DNA of 62,662 bases. It comes from an uncultured Lachnospiraceae bacterium (GTDB taxonomy: Bacteria; Bacillota; Clostridia; Lachnospirales; Lachnospiraceae). The stretch is taken from assembly GCA_910579685.1 (NCBI GenBank), contig CAJTVN010000023.1, forward strand, positions 1 to 62,662, in the 5' to 3' direction. Both the position numbers and the translations under genes were made by a program. A model generated the notes under the pieces. The model worked only from the letters and a program-made list of their open reading frames with translations, searched no databases and was not told the DNA's origin. Below, piece after piece: positions 25,779 to 34,853 of the stretch (within the stretch, counting starts at the first letter, position 1; each line of letters opens with the position of its first letter).

Positions 25779-27743
25779 CTATTGTTTTTCGGCGATAATT
25801 CCATCCCTGTATGCCTGAAGCAGCGCCTCCAGCTGTTTGATGCTCTCCTTGAGCTCCCTGCCCGCATCCGTGTCGGCGACCAGAATCCTCTCCGCCGCCG
25901 TCTCCACAATACTGGAATCCGAGAAAATATCCGATTCATTCAAAATTGCGGATTCCGTGGACTCGAATGGTTCGTGGGCAACCAGCCTCATTCCGTGAGA
26001 GTTTGCCACCAGCGTATAGCCGGCGATTCCCGTCTTTTCCTGATAGGCTCTTGAAAACCCGCCGTCAATGATCAGCAGTTTCCCGTCGCATTTGACGGGC
26101 GTCTGGCCCTTTTTCAGCTCCACCGGGACATGCCCGTTGACAATGTGTGATTTTTTCATGTCAAGGCCAAATTCCGTGAAAATTTTGTTGATGATCTCCT
26201 CATTGTCGTTCAGCTTGTAATAGCTGTTCTTGGTCTCCTTGTGTGTCTCCTTCTCCTTCAGAAAATACCGCTCAAAGGTCGCCATCTTATCCTTGCCAAA
26301 TACCGGGGAATTGGGGCCGGCCCAGATGTACCAGATCATGTCCTGCGCCTTTTTCATGCCCAAGGGATCGTTTTTCGCATAGTAGCCTTTTCTCGCATAA
26401 TTATCCAGTACGTCGTACAGCGCCCTTCCGCAGTATCTTTTCCCATCCACGTTCACATACTTGAAATTGCCGTTTTCGTCCATGGGAACACAGCCGTGGT
26501 ACAGAAGATTGGAATCGTGAACCTTGTACAGGCTTCCGTTGGAATACAGAAACCGCACGTGCTTCTGCAGCTTCTCACACTTCAGGAAGGCGTGCCGGAG
26601 CCTTGCCATGACCTGTTCCTCGTCCGGTGAGAGGCTGTAGGGATCTGCGGGATTCACGGTGGGAAAATCCACGTCGCACATTTCATAGTCCTGCCCGTTA
26701 ATATGCACGGTCTTTTTTTCATAATCAATTTTGTCCAGAAGAAGCCTGTCGTCCATCTCAAACTCCGGATGCTTTTTGATCACCCGGCCCTCCAGCTTAA
26801 ACTGGATAATGGCAATGGCCTTGTGAATCCTCATGTCAAGGCTTAAATCTTTGGTATTATAATCCGTGTTGTATCTGATTGTGAAAGCGTCGCAGTTGAC
26901 ATCCTTGTAGGTCTCCAGGGCAAAGGTCGCAAGGGGCACCAGATTGATCCCATACCCTTCCTCCAGGATATCCAGGTTTCCGTACCTGGCCGCAGTGCGC
27001 AGAACCGTGGCGATACAGGTCAGATGCCCGCAGGCGGCGCCCATCCAGACGATATCATGATTGCCCCACTGAATATCCACGGAATGGTACTGCATCAGCG
27101 TGTCCATGATGATATGCGGGCCCGGGCCCCTGTCATAAATATCCCCCACGATATGGAGATGATCGATCACAAGCCTCTGGATCAGATGACTCAGGGCCAC
27201 GATAAAATCCGGTGCGCGTCCGATTCTTATAATCGTATGAATAATTTCGTTGTAATAGCCCTCCTTGTCGGATACCTCCGCCTTCTCCGTGATCAGCTCC
27301 TCAATGATATAGGCAAAATCCTTTGGAAGCGCCTTGCGCACCTTGGAGCGCGTGTACTTGGAAGCCACCCGCTTTGTGATCTGAACCAGACGGTGCAGGG
27401 TAATCTTGTACCAGTCGTCAATATTGTCCTCCTCCTGCATCACGATATCCAGCTTTTCCCTGGGATAATAGATCAGGGTCGCCAGAGATTTAATATCCCG
27501 GTTGCTCAGCGAATTTTCAAATACCTCGTCGATCTTGCGCCTGACCGCTCCCGAACCGTTTTTCAGCACATGGTTGAACTGCTCGTACTCGCCGTGGATA
27601 TCCGTAAGGAAATGCTCCGTGCCCTTTGGCAGGTTTAAGATGGACTGGAGATTAATGATCTCCGTGGAAGCCGAGGCGATATCCGGGTACTGGTTGGCAA
27701 GGCTTTTTATAAATTTTAATTCCAGCTCGTTCATTTCATTCAT
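25779..27743 (-). CDS. fbp: Fructose-1,6-bisphosphatase, class III
   Basis: A 654-aa cytosolic gluconeogenic phosphatase of the Firmicutes class III type. Metallophosphatase motifs are LTDIHGEYEQF, VGDIYDRGPGPH, QWGNHDIVWMG and the late NGHVPVELKKGQTP. Start 27743 is chosen because GGGAGAAGG lies upstream; the frame also contains an ATG at 27770 overlapping the dapB stop. It is the third gene of a dapA-dapB-fbp run under a lysine riboswitch, an unusual partner for lysine genes. An internal promoter cannot be excluded. Confidence 0.95.
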   Translation of the reverse strand: MNEMNELELKFIKSLANQYPDIASASTEIINLQSILNLPKGTEHFLTDIHGEYEQFNHVLKNGSGAVRRKIDEVFENSLSNRDIKSLATLIYYPREKLDIVMQEEDNIDDWYKITLHRLVQITKRVASKYTRSKVRKALPKDFAYIIEELITEKAEVSDKEGYYNEIIHTIIRIGRAPDFIVALSHLIQRLVIDHLHIVGDIYDRGPGPHIIMDTLMQYHSVDIQWGNHDIVWMGAACGHLTCIATVLRTAARYGNLDILEEGYGINLVPLATFALETYKDVNCDAFTIRYNTDYNTKDLSLDMRIHKAIAIIQFKLEGRVIKKHPEFEMDDRLLLDKIDYEKKTVHINGQDYEMCDVDFPTVNPADPYSLSPDEEQVMARLRHAFLKCEKLQKHVRFLYSNGSLYKVHDSNLLYHGCVPMDENGNFKYVNVDGKRYCGRALYDVLDNYARKGYYAKNDPLGMKKAQDMIWYIWAGPNSPVFGKDKMATFERYFLKEKETHKETKNSYYKLNDNEEIINKIFTEFGLDMKKSHIVNGHVPVELKKGQTPVKCDGKLLIIDGGFSRAYQEKTGIAGYTLVANSHGMRLVAHEPFESTESAILNESDIFSDSSIVETAAERILVADTDAGRELKESIKQLEALLQAYRDGIIAEKQ

Positions 27744-27766
27744 GACTTTTCCTTCTCCCAAGGCCT

Positions 27767-28537
27767 TCATTCCAGACCGATGACGTCGCTCATGTCATAC
27801 AGGCCTGCCGCCTTTCCCTTCAGGAACTTGGCTGCCTGTATGGCGCCCTTTCCAAACACGGCCTTGGAATAAGCGGAGTGTGAGAAGGTGACCACCTCGT
27901 CCGTCCCCGCAAAAATCACGTCATGGTCTCCCACAATGGTTCCGCCCCTCACCGCCGAAAAGCCGATTTCCTTCTCCGGGCGTTTTTCCCTTCTTTCGCT
28001 TCGGTCAAACACGTACTCGTAGGCGTTTCCCAAGGCTTCATTTACGGAATCCCCCAGAGCCAGCGCCGTCCCGCTTGGCGCATCCAGCTTCTGGTTGTGG
28101 TGCTTTTCCACGATTTCAATATCAAACCCGGCAGGACCCAGGATCCCGGCCGCGCTCTTTAAAAGCTTAAGGAGCAGATTGATGCCGAGAGACATGTTGG
28201 CGGATTTGAGGATCGCCGTCCTGCCCGCCGTCTCCTTTACCCGCTCGATCTGCCTGGGTGAGAGGCCGGTGGTACACAGCACGCAGGGAACCTTTCTTTC
28301 CCCGCAGTAGGTGAGGAGATCATCCGCAGCCGCCGCCACGCTGAAATCAATCACCGCATCCGCCGCCACATCACAGTCCCCGATCTTCGCAAACACGGGA
28401 AAAGGATTTTTCCCCTCGTCAAAAGCGTCAACTCCGGCCACAATCGTTATCTCCGGATCTGCGGCAATGAGGTCGCCCACCATCCGGCCCATTTTCCCGT
28501 TACACCCATGCAAAATTACTTCCGTCATATGTTCCAT
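27767..28537 (-). CDS. dapB: 4-Hydroxy-tetrahydrodipicolinate reductase
   Basis: A 256-aa NAD(P)H-dependent reductase of the diaminopimelate/lysine pathway. Nucleotide-binding HGCNGKMGRMV, family signature EKHHNQKLDAPSGTAL with catalytic His/Lys, and C-terminal VTFSHSAYSKAVFGKGA. Two starts are possible: 28537, with AAGGAG very close, or 28528 (MTEVILHGCNG), with slightly long spacing. It lies 32 nt after dapA. Confidence 0.95.
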   Translation of the reverse strand: MEHMTEVILHGCNGKMGRMVGDLIAADPEITIVAGVDAFDEGKNPFPVFAKIGDCDVAADAVIDFSVAAAADDLLTYCGERKVPCVLCTTGLSPRQIERVKETAGRTAILKSANMSLGINLLLKLLKSAAGILGPAGFDIEIVEKHHNQKLDAPSGTALALGDSVNEALGNAYEYVFDRSERREKRPEKEIGFSAVRGGTIVGDHDVIFAGTDEVVTFSHSAYSKAVFGKGAIQAAKFLKGKAAGLYDMSDVIGLE

Positions 28538-28569
28538 TTCTCCTTCCTGATCTGCCGTCCCGCATTTTC

Positions 28570-29454
28570 CTACAAAATACCGTATTCCTTCATAGCTTTT
28601 TCCAGCTTAAGCACATGAGTCTCCTCCATCTCGGTAAGCGGCATGCGCAGGAAACCTTCTCCCTTTCCCATCAGTTCAAGAGCCTTCTTCACCGGAATCG
28701 GGTTTACCTCGCAAAACAGCGCCTTGCACAGGGGTATGGCCCGAAGCTGCTCCGCACAGCTTCCCGCAACGTCGCCCTCGAAAAACTTCGCACAGATGTC
28801 ATGGGTCTGTCCGGGAGCCACGTTGGACAAAACGGAGATCACGCCCTTTCCGCCCAGGGCAAGAAGAGGCACGATCTGGTCATCGTTGCCGGAGTACAGA
28901 TCCACCCTGCCCTGCGCAAGGGACATAAGCTTTACGATCTGGCTGATGTTGCCGCTGGCCTCCTTCACGCCCACGATGTTCGCAACATCCGTGCACAGCC
29001 TCACCACCGTCTCCGGCTCGACGTTGCAGCCCGTGCGGCTGGGGACATTGTAGATAATGCAGGGGATCTTTACCGAATCCGCTATGGTCTTGTAGTGGGC
29101 ATAAAGGCCGTTCTGCGTCGCCTTATTATAGTAGGGCGTCACCAGAAGAAGGCCGTCCACTCCGTACTTTTCCGCCTCCGTTGAGAGATAAACCGCTGTC
29201 TGGGTGCAGTTCGAACCCGTTCCCGCAATCACGGGGATTCTTCCCGCCACTTTTTCGGCACAGTACCGGATCACATCCAGATGCTCCTCATGGGTCAGGG
29301 TGGAGGACTCCCCCGTAGTTCCGCAGACAATGATGGCGTCGGTCCTGTTCGCAATCTGGAACTCGATCAATTCCGCAAATTTTTCGTAGTTCACTTCCCC
29401 GTTTTCCTTAAATGGTGTGACAATCGCAACACCCGCTCCTGTAAATAATGACAT
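28570..29454 (-). CDS. dapA: 4-Hydroxy-tetrahydrodipicolinate synthase
   Basis: A 294-aa TIM-barrel aldolase condensing pyruvate and aspartate semialdehyde. Schiff-base Lys164 in GVKEASGN, Tyr135 in IIYNVPSRTG, and Thr46-Thr47 in CGTTGES. Start 29454 is set by an AGGAAAGGA site; the frame to 29511 runs into the riboswitch hairpins. First gene of the lysine-regulated operon. DAP also feeds peptidoglycan. Confidence 0.97.
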   Translation of the reverse strand: MSLFTGAGVAIVTPFKENGEVNYEKFAELIEFQIANRTDAIIVCGTTGESSTLTHEEHLDVIRYCAEKVAGRIPVIAGTGSNCTQTAVYLSTEAEKYGVDGLLLVTPYYNKATQNGLYAHYKTIADSVKIPCIIYNVPSRTGCNVEPETVVRLCTDVANIVGVKEASGNISQIVKLMSLAQGRVDLYSGNDDQIVPLLALGGKGVISVLSNVAPGQTHDICAKFFEGDVAGSCAEQLRAIPLCKALFCEVNPIPVKKALELMGKGEGFLRMPLTEMEETHVLKLEKAMKEYGIL

Positions 29455-29498
29455 ACTGATACCATTCCTTTCCTGAAAATTCTTTTTCAATTTCATCT

Positions 29499-29587
29499 GT
29501 GCGCCGGGCACCCGTCAGCAGCAAACTTAAATATACTGACCTACAGAGAAAAGCCGGCGCACAAAACGCACACCGACTTTTCTCTGT
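29499..29587 (-). promoter_or_regulatory. Expression platform of the lysine riboswitch
   Basis: Two mutually exclusive hairpins. The first pairs about 20 nt (29587-29568 with 29562-29543; outer arm ACAGAGAAAAG). The second pairs GTGCGCCGG (29562-29554) with CCGGCGCAC (29507-29499), reusing the 3' arm of the first. No U-run follows the first hairpin, so control may not be simple termination. Confidence 0.6.
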
Positions 29588-29617
29588 CATATACCTTCTG
29601 TCATATACGACAACCAT

Positions 29618-29785
29618 CCGGATAGCGCCCCATCAGAAACTGATGACAGTCATACAGCTCTTAACTGTATCCCCAAGAGCTTATCTGCAGGATCACAAGC
29701 TCTTTCGGCGTTTTTTCCTTTCATTTTTCTTCCTATGTGCCTGCCACATCCAAAAAATTACTCATAAAACACGCAACCTCTATCT
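29618..29785 (-). ncRNA. Lysine riboswitch (L box) upstream of dapA
   Basis: The minus strand carries the conserved L-box blocks in order: GAGATAGAGGTTGCG, then GAAAGG followed by ACGCCGAAAGAGCTT, CTCTTGGGG, hairpins ACAG/CTGT and CATCAG/CTGATG, and the closing GGGGCGCTATC. The closing CTATC pairs with the opening GATAG as P1. Position between a promoter and dapA fits lysine feedback on dapA-dapB-fbp. Confidence 0.85.
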
Positions 29786-29789
29786 CGCC

Positions 29790-29818
29790 TATAAAATTGT
29801 CCGCAACCGGTCTGTCAG
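29790..29818 (-). promoter_or_regulatory. Promoter of the dapA-dapB-fbp operon
   Basis: On the minus strand CTGACA (29818-29813), 17-nt spacer, TTTATA (29795-29790), placing the transcript start at the edge of the riboswitch P1 stem. Confidence 0.65.
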
Positions 29819-29849
29819 CACGCAGGCCTGTTACTTTTTGAGTTAAAAT

Positions 29850-29897
29850 AATCATAGCACCATGCCATGACGCTGTCAATGCATGGATGCTATGATT
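29850..29897 (-). terminator. Terminator of the corrinoid adenosyltransferase gene
   Basis: Stem AATCATAGCA with TGCTATGATT plus inner CATGC/GCATG pairing. On the minus strand it is followed by ATTTTAAC. It separates the upstream gene from the riboswitch operon. Confidence 0.65.
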
Positions 29898-29937
29898 TTA
29901 TGCTTTCAATCTTGCAAAAAATGCGTTACCGCCGCTT

Positions 29938-30435
29938 TTACCAGCGCTTATATTTCAGGGATTCCACCCGTGTGACCTCGTCGGCCAGCATACAAATTTC
30001 ATCGTTTAAAAGGATTCCCGTGAGGATAACGTCCGTCTCCTCATTCCTTGCTTCCAGCAGGGTTTTCAGCTCCTCAATCGTGATAATCTGGTTATCCACA
30101 AGCCCCAGGACTTCGTCCAGAATCAGCAGATCGCACTCTCCGGTCGCCAGAACCTTCTTGGCAAAATTCAGGCCGTTTTTGATGTTGGCGATCTCCTCCT
30201 TCTTTTTCTCATCAGAAAGCTCCCGAAAGTCATCCACGCTCTTTTCAAAACGGAAAAGTCTGATCTCCGGCTCAAGCCTGCTGATAAACTCAGAGCTCCT
30301 AAGGCCCCTGCCCTTCAGAAACTGAATGATCATCACGCTCTCTCCCACCGCCGCCGACATAATCGCCTGACCGTAAGCCGCCGGAGATTTGCCATGTCCG
30401 TCCCCGCTGTATATGTGTACCCGCCCCTTTTTCAT
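29938..30435 (-). CDS. Cob(I)yrinic acid a,c-diamide adenosyltransferase (CobO/BtuR type)
   Basis: A 165-aa P-loop protein. Walker A is YSGDGHGKSPAA near residue 10, Walker B-like LLILDEVLGLVDN, and the C-terminal ILTGILLNDEI region matches the CobA/CobO family that adenosylates corrinoids. Pro follows the GKS where most members have Thr/Ala, and no cobalamin gene is adjacent. Start 30435 (ATG) is preferred over GTG 30444 because AGAGG lies 8 nt upstream. Confidence 0.82.
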   Translation of the reverse strand: MKKGRVHIYSGDGHGKSPAAYGQAIMSAAVGESVMIIQFLKGRGLRSSEFISRLEPEIRLFRFEKSVDDFRELSDEKKKEEIANIKNGLNFAKKVLATGECDLLILDEVLGLVDNQIITIEELKTLLEARNEETDVILTGILLNDEICMLADEVTRVESLKYKRW

Positions 30436-30540
30436 ATTCCGCACCTCTTATACAATTAAATGATGTTGCTTACATCTTAGCGCTTATCATACCACAGAAA
30501 TGCGAAAAAAGCAATATTGCCGGCAGGTCCGGATCCCTCT

Positions 30541-31194
30541 CTAGGCTCTCATGGGATCCTCATCCATATTTTCAAGAAGCTCCAGCTTGCTTACGGAAAC
30601 CTCGTAGGCCACTCTCTTTTCCGCCTGGTCATCGGAAATCTTCTTCATATATTCCCTGCTCTGGATCCTGCCCCAGATCTCACATCTCGTGCCCACGTGA
30701 AAGTTATTTGCGTATCTCGCATTTCTTCCCCAGCAGATACAGGGAATGTAGTCGCTCTTCCCATAGGGCCTGTTTACCGCAAGAAGAAGATCCGCAATCT
30801 CTCTTCCAAGAGGCGTCCTGCGGTAGATCGGCTCCTTGCAGATAAAGCCGTCCAGATAAATCTGATTGGTTTTGGCGCTCTCCTCGATTTCCTCCATAAA
30901 CTCGATTTCCCTTGCAAAAACGGAAAGCACCAGTCTGTTCTTTCTCTCCTCATGTCTGTTATAGGAACGGAACTGCCCGGAAACCATGATGTTCTGCCCT
31001 TTATAATCGCCGTTCACATCCAGAAGGCGCTCGGATACCATAAGCGGAATGATATCGCTGGAGTCGCTGAGCCTCTCCACTTTTACATCCACCATGTAAA
31101 AGCCCTCCCCGAAGATTTCGTGGCTGAAAACAAAGTCACTGACAATCTGTCCCATAATTACCACCTGGTTGTTTTCAATTACCTTATCTGTCAT
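30541..31194 (-). CDS. Single-stranded DNA-binding-like protein with two OB folds
   Basis: A 217-aa protein. The first OB-like domain (about 8-100) reads NNQVVIMGQIVSDFVFSHEI … MVSGQFRSYN. The second (about 105-210) reads NQIYLDGFICKEPIYRRTPL … LLLAVNRPY, YIPCICWGRNARYA and GTRCEIWGRIQSREY, the usual SSB core. This duplicated form is known in Lachnospiraceae as an SSB paralogue beside the main Ssb. It lacks the acidic DIPF tip, suggesting it does not recruit the usual SSB partners. RBS GGGAG. Divergent from typA. Confidence 0.8.
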   Translation of the reverse strand: MTDKVIENNQVVIMGQIVSDFVFSHEIFGEGFYMVDVKVERLSDSSDIIPLMVSERLLDVNGDYKGQNIMVSGQFRSYNRHEERKNRLVLSVFAREIEFMEEIEESAKTNQIYLDGFICKEPIYRRTPLGREIADLLLAVNRPYGKSDYIPCICWGRNARYANNFHVGTRCEIWGRIQSREYMKKISDDQAEKRVAYEVSVSKLELLENMDEDPMRA

Positions 31195-31303
31195 AGTTTT
31201 TCTCCCTTTTACACTTTATGAATTTTATGTACGTATTATATTTATATCATCTTTCGTGCGAAGAAAGAACATTAATTCATCGCACAAATCGACGCTTCTG
31301 CTC

Positions 31304-31332
31304 TTTACAAGGCGGAAACATTAGTGTATACT
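31304..31332 (+). promoter_or_regulatory. Promoter of typA
   Basis: TTTACA (31304-31309), 17-nt spacer, TATACT (31327-31332), about 50 nt before the start codon. Confidence 0.72.
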
Positions 31333-31383
31333 ACGTTAAGCAATTTTGCTGTGACACTTGAATGTTTTGAAAGGCATAAAATT

Positions 31384-33228
31384 ATGAGACAAAAAAGAGA
31401 AGATATACGAAATATTGCGATCATTGCCCATGTTGACCATGGGAAAACCACTCTGGTGGACGAGCTTCTAAAGCAGAGCGGCGTGTTCCGCGAAAATCAG
31501 GACGTGGCGGAACGCGTCATGGATTCCAACGACATCGAGAGGGAGCGCGGCATCACCATCCTCTCCAAGAACACCGCAGTCATCTACAAAGGCACCAAGA
31601 TCAATATCATCGACACACCGGGCCATGCGGACTTCGGCGGCGAGGTGGAGCGCGTCCTTAAGATGGTAAACGGCGTGATTCTGGTTGTGGACGCCTTCGA
31701 GGGCGCCATGCCCCAGACCAAGTTCGTGCTGCGAAAGGCGCTGGAGCTGGAGCTGCCCGTTATCGTGTGCATCAACAAGATCGACCGCCCGGAGGCGCGC
31801 CCTGCGGAGGTCATCGACGAGGTGTTGGAGCTTTTTATCGAGCTTGACGCCAGCGAGGAGCAGCTGGACTGCCCCTTTGTCTTCGCCTCCGCAAGGACGG
31901 GAACCGCATCCCTTGACATGGAGAAGCCTGGCGAAAACATGGTTCCCCTTTTTGAGACGATCCTGGACTATATTCCGGCTCCCGAGGGAGATCCGGACGC
32001 CGGAACCCAGATCCTGATCAGCACCATCGATTACAATGAATATGTGGGACGCATCGGCGTGGGAAAGGTGGACAACGGCTCCGTTCGTGTAAACCAGGAA
32101 ATGGTAATCGTCAACCACCACGATCCTGACAAACAGAAAAAGGTGAAAATCAGCAAGCTCTACGAGTTTGACGGCCTGAACAAGGTGGACGCCGCACAGG
32201 CGGGTATCGGCTCCATCGTGGCCATCTCCGGTATCTCGGACATCCGGATCGGCGACACCCTGTGCTCGCCGGAAAACCCGGTTCCCATCCCTTTCCAGAA
32301 GATTTCGGAGCCCACCATTGCCATGCATTTTATCGTAAACGACTCCCCCCTTGCCGGACAGGAGGGAAAATATGTGACCAGCCGCCATCTTCGGGACCGC
32401 CTGTTCCGGGAGCTGAACACGGACGTGTCTTTACGTGTGGAGGAGACGGACACCACCGAGGCCTTTAAGGTATCGGGCCGGGGCGAGCTGCACCTGTCCG
32501 TTCTGATTGAAAACATGCGCCGGGAGGGTTATGAATTTGCGGTCAGCAAGGCCGAGGTTCTCTACCGGACGGATGAAAACGGGAAAAAGTTAGAGCCAAT
32601 GGAGCTTTGCTATATTGACGTGCCCGAGGAATTTTCCGGCTCCATTATCGAGAAACTGAGCCAGCGAAAGGGCGAGCTGCAGAGCATGGGAAGCGCCTCC
32701 GGCGGCTACACCCGTCTGGAATTTTCCATTCCCTCTCGGGGACTGATCGGATACCGGGGCGAATTCCTTACGGACACCAAGGGAAACGGCATCATGAACA
32801 GCGTGTTCGACGGCTACGGCCCCTACAAGGGAGATATCCAGTACCGCAAGCAGGGATCTCTCATCGCTTTTGAGGCCGGAGAGGCCATCACCTACGGCCT
32901 TTACAACGCCCAGGAGCGGGGTACTCTCTTTATCGGCCCCGGCGAAAAGGTTTACTCCGGAATGGTGGTGGGCCAGAACGGCCGAGGGGAGGATATCGAG
33001 CTGAACGTCTGCAAGAAGAAGCAGCTCACAAACACCCGTTCTTCCAGTGCGGACGAGGCGCTGCGCCTTACGCCTCCCAAAATCCTAAGTCTCGAGCAGG
33101 CGCTGGATTTCATCGACACGGACGAGCTTTTGGAGGTCACGCCGAAATCCCTTCGGATCCGCAAAAAAATACTTGACCCGACCATGCGCAAGAGAGCGGC
33201 CATGCGGGCGGCGGCGCTTTCCCAATAA
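31384..33228 (+). CDS. typA: Ribosome-binding GTPase TypA/BipA
   Basis: A 614-aa translational GTPase. G1 is IIAHVDHGKTTLVD, switch ERERGITILSKN, G3 IDTPGHADFGGE and G4 CINKIDRPEA. EF-G-like domains III and V follow, then the BipA C-terminal domain (GPGEKVYSGMVVGQ … NVCKKKQLTNTRSSSADEAL). It acts in ribosome assembly and stress adaptation. Start 31384 has a GAAAGG site; the frame upstream to 31324 covers the promoter. Confidence 0.97.
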   Translation: MRQKREDIRNIAIIAHVDHGKTTLVDELLKQSGVFRENQDVAERVMDSNDIERERGITILSKNTAVIYKGTKINIIDTPGHADFGGEVERVLKMVNGVILVVDAFEGAMPQTKFVLRKALELELPVIVCINKIDRPEARPAEVIDEVLELFIELDASEEQLDCPFVFASARTGTASLDMEKPGENMVPLFETILDYIPAPEGDPDAGTQILISTIDYNEYVGRIGVGKVDNGSVRVNQEMVIVNHHDPDKQKKVKISKLYEFDGLNKVDAAQAGIGSIVAISGISDIRIGDTLCSPENPVPIPFQKISEPTIAMHFIVNDSPLAGQEGKYVTSRHLRDRLFRELNTDVSLRVEETDTTEAFKVSGRGELHLSVLIENMRREGYEFAVSKAEVLYRTDENGKKLEPMELCYIDVPEEFSGSIIEKLSQRKGELQSMGSASGGYTRLEFSIPSRGLIGYRGEFLTDTKGNGIMNSVFDGYGPYKGDIQYRKQGSLIAFEAGEAITYGLYNAQERGTLFIGPGEKVYSGMVVGQNGRGEDIELNVCKKKQLTNTRSSSADEALRLTPPKILSLEQALDFIDTDELLEVTPKSLRIRKKILDPTMRKRAAMRAAALSQ

Positions 33229-33267
33229 TACTTTGCTTTCGGAATCGGCAAAATGGAACAAGCTTTT

Positions 33268-33303
33268 AAAAAGAGGCCGTGGAGATCTCCACAGCCTCTT
33301 TTT
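33268..33303. terminator. Terminator between typA and mgtE
   Basis: Stem AAAAAGAGGC with GCCTCTTTTT and an inner GTGGAGATCTCCAC palindrome; A- and T-rich arm ends make it suitable in both directions. Confidence 0.85.
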
Positions 33304-33323
33304 GACAGATAACCCGCGCCTGT

Positions 33324-34673
33324 TCAAATATGCAGCAACACCGTCGCAATCCTGAAATAGATCAGAAGAGAGAGGGCGTCCACGATGGTGGTGATAAAGG
33401 GGCTTGCCATCACCGCCGGGTCGAATCCCACCTTTTGGGCAAGCATGGGGAGCGTACAGCCCACGATCTTTGCGATCAGCACGGCCGAGGTCAGTGTAAG
33501 GCATACCACCGCCGCCACCGGTACCGCCACGCTGTCAAAGACAAGGAGCTTTACAAAGTTGGCTGCCGCCAGCGTAAGGCCGCACAGCAAAGCCACTCTG
33601 GCCTCCTTCCACACCACCCGAAGCAGATCGGAAAAGGCAATCTCATCCAGAGACAGTCCGCGGATTATGGTCACACTGGCCTGTCCCCCTGCGTTTCCCC
33701 CGGTATCCATCAACATGGGAATGTATGCGGTGAGAACCACGCAGGCGCTCAATGCGCTCTCAAAGGAAGTGATGATACTGCCCGTAAACGCGGCGGAAAT
33801 CATCAAAAGCAGAAGCCAGGGGATCCTCTTTTTCCAGGTCTCAAACACCCCCGTCCTCATATAGGGCTTGTCCGACGGCACGATAGCCGCCATCTTCTCC
33901 ATATCCTCCGTGGCCTCTTCCTGCAGGATATCCACCACGTCGTCCACCGTGATAATTCCCACCAGACGGTTTTCATTGTCCACCACGGGCATGGCGGTGA
34001 AGTCGTACTTCTGGAACTGTCTTGCCACTTCCTCCTGATCCATCAGTGTGTTGATAAAGATCACGTGCTCATGCATGATCTCCCCGATCACCGCATCTGC
34101 GGGGCTGATCAGCAGATACCGCAGGGCCACCGTTCCCACCAGCGTCCTCTTCTGGTCCAGCACATAGCAGATATTGATGGTCTCACTGTCCATCCCGATC
34201 TGCCGGATGCGCATAATGGCCTCCTCCACAGTCATATTTTCCTTCAGATCCACATACTCCACGGTCATAATGCTGCCTGCGGAATCCTCCGGATAGCGGA
34301 GCAGGTGGTTAATATCCCTTCTCGTCTCCGCACTTGCGTTTACGAGAAGCTTTTTTACAATGTTGGCCGGCATTTCCTCCAGAAGATCCGTGGCGTCGTC
34401 CGCCATCAGATTGTTAATGATACCTGCCGCTTCCTTATCCGAGAGCCTTGTGATAATAAACTGCTGGCTGTCCACCTCCAGATAGGAAAACACGTCGGCA
34501 GCCGTATCCTTGGGGAGAATTCTGAATATTTTAAGCAGCTCCTCCTCCTTGAGCTCTTCCATGAGCGCCGCCGCATCCGCTTCGTTCATATCCGCCATTC
34601 TCTGCCGGAGAGTGGTATACTGCCTGGTTTCCAGTAATTCCCTGATTACTTCCAAATCTCTGATCTCATCCAT
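33324..34673 (-). CDS. mgtE: Magnesium transporter MgtE
   Basis: A 449-aa membrane channel/transporter. The N domain (residues 1-125) is helical, tandem CBS domains (about 130-250) include MTVEYVDLKENMTVEEAI and FTAMPVVDNENRLVGIITVD, and five membrane helices (about 280-449) include the conserved PMLMDTGGNAGGQASVTIIR. It imports Mg2+, gated by cytosolic Mg2+ bound to the N/CBS domains. RBS GGAG. I see no M-box riboswitch in the 180-nt upstream gap. Confidence 0.96.
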   Translation of the reverse strand: MDEIRDLEVIRELLETRQYTTLRQRMADMNEADAAALMEELKEEELLKIFRILPKDTAADVFSYLEVDSQQFIITRLSDKEAAGIINNLMADDATDLLEEMPANIVKKLLVNASAETRRDINHLLRYPEDSAGSIMTVEYVDLKENMTVEEAIMRIRQIGMDSETINICYVLDQKRTLVGTVALRYLLISPADAVIGEIMHEHVIFINTLMDQEEVARQFQKYDFTAMPVVDNENRLVGIITVDDVVDILQEEATEDMEKMAAIVPSDKPYMRTGVFETWKKRIPWLLLLMISAAFTGSIITSFESALSACVVLTAYIPMLMDTGGNAGGQASVTIIRGLSLDEIAFSDLLRVVWKEARVALLCGLTLAAANFVKLLVFDSVAVPVAAVVCLTLTSAVLIAKIVGCTLPMLAQKVGFDPAVMASPFITTIVDALSLLIYFRIATVLLHI

Positions 34674-34853
34674 AGCAAATCTCCTTCATATGTGATTTTT
34701 ATGCTCCAACTGTGAGGAGGAATGTCCGTACTGCCTGACTGTGTACTTTTCTTCATAAAAACCACCACCTTTCCGGAAATTGCTTTTCCTTACTTTAATC
34801 CATCTGTCCTTTTTTGTCAACAAACCGGCCCCTGAACAGTCATTATAATTCCC

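Noticed and set aside
31468..32388. 306-codon minus-strand frame
   Set aside because: Antisense of typA, which is unambiguous.
33330..34637. 435-codon plus-strand frame
   Set aside because: Antisense of mgtE, His/Arg-rich, with no ribosome site or domain.
34674..34853. M-box magnesium riboswitch upstream of mgtE
   Set aside because: No conserved M-box elements seen; the gap holds only AT-rich sequence and short imperfect hairpins.
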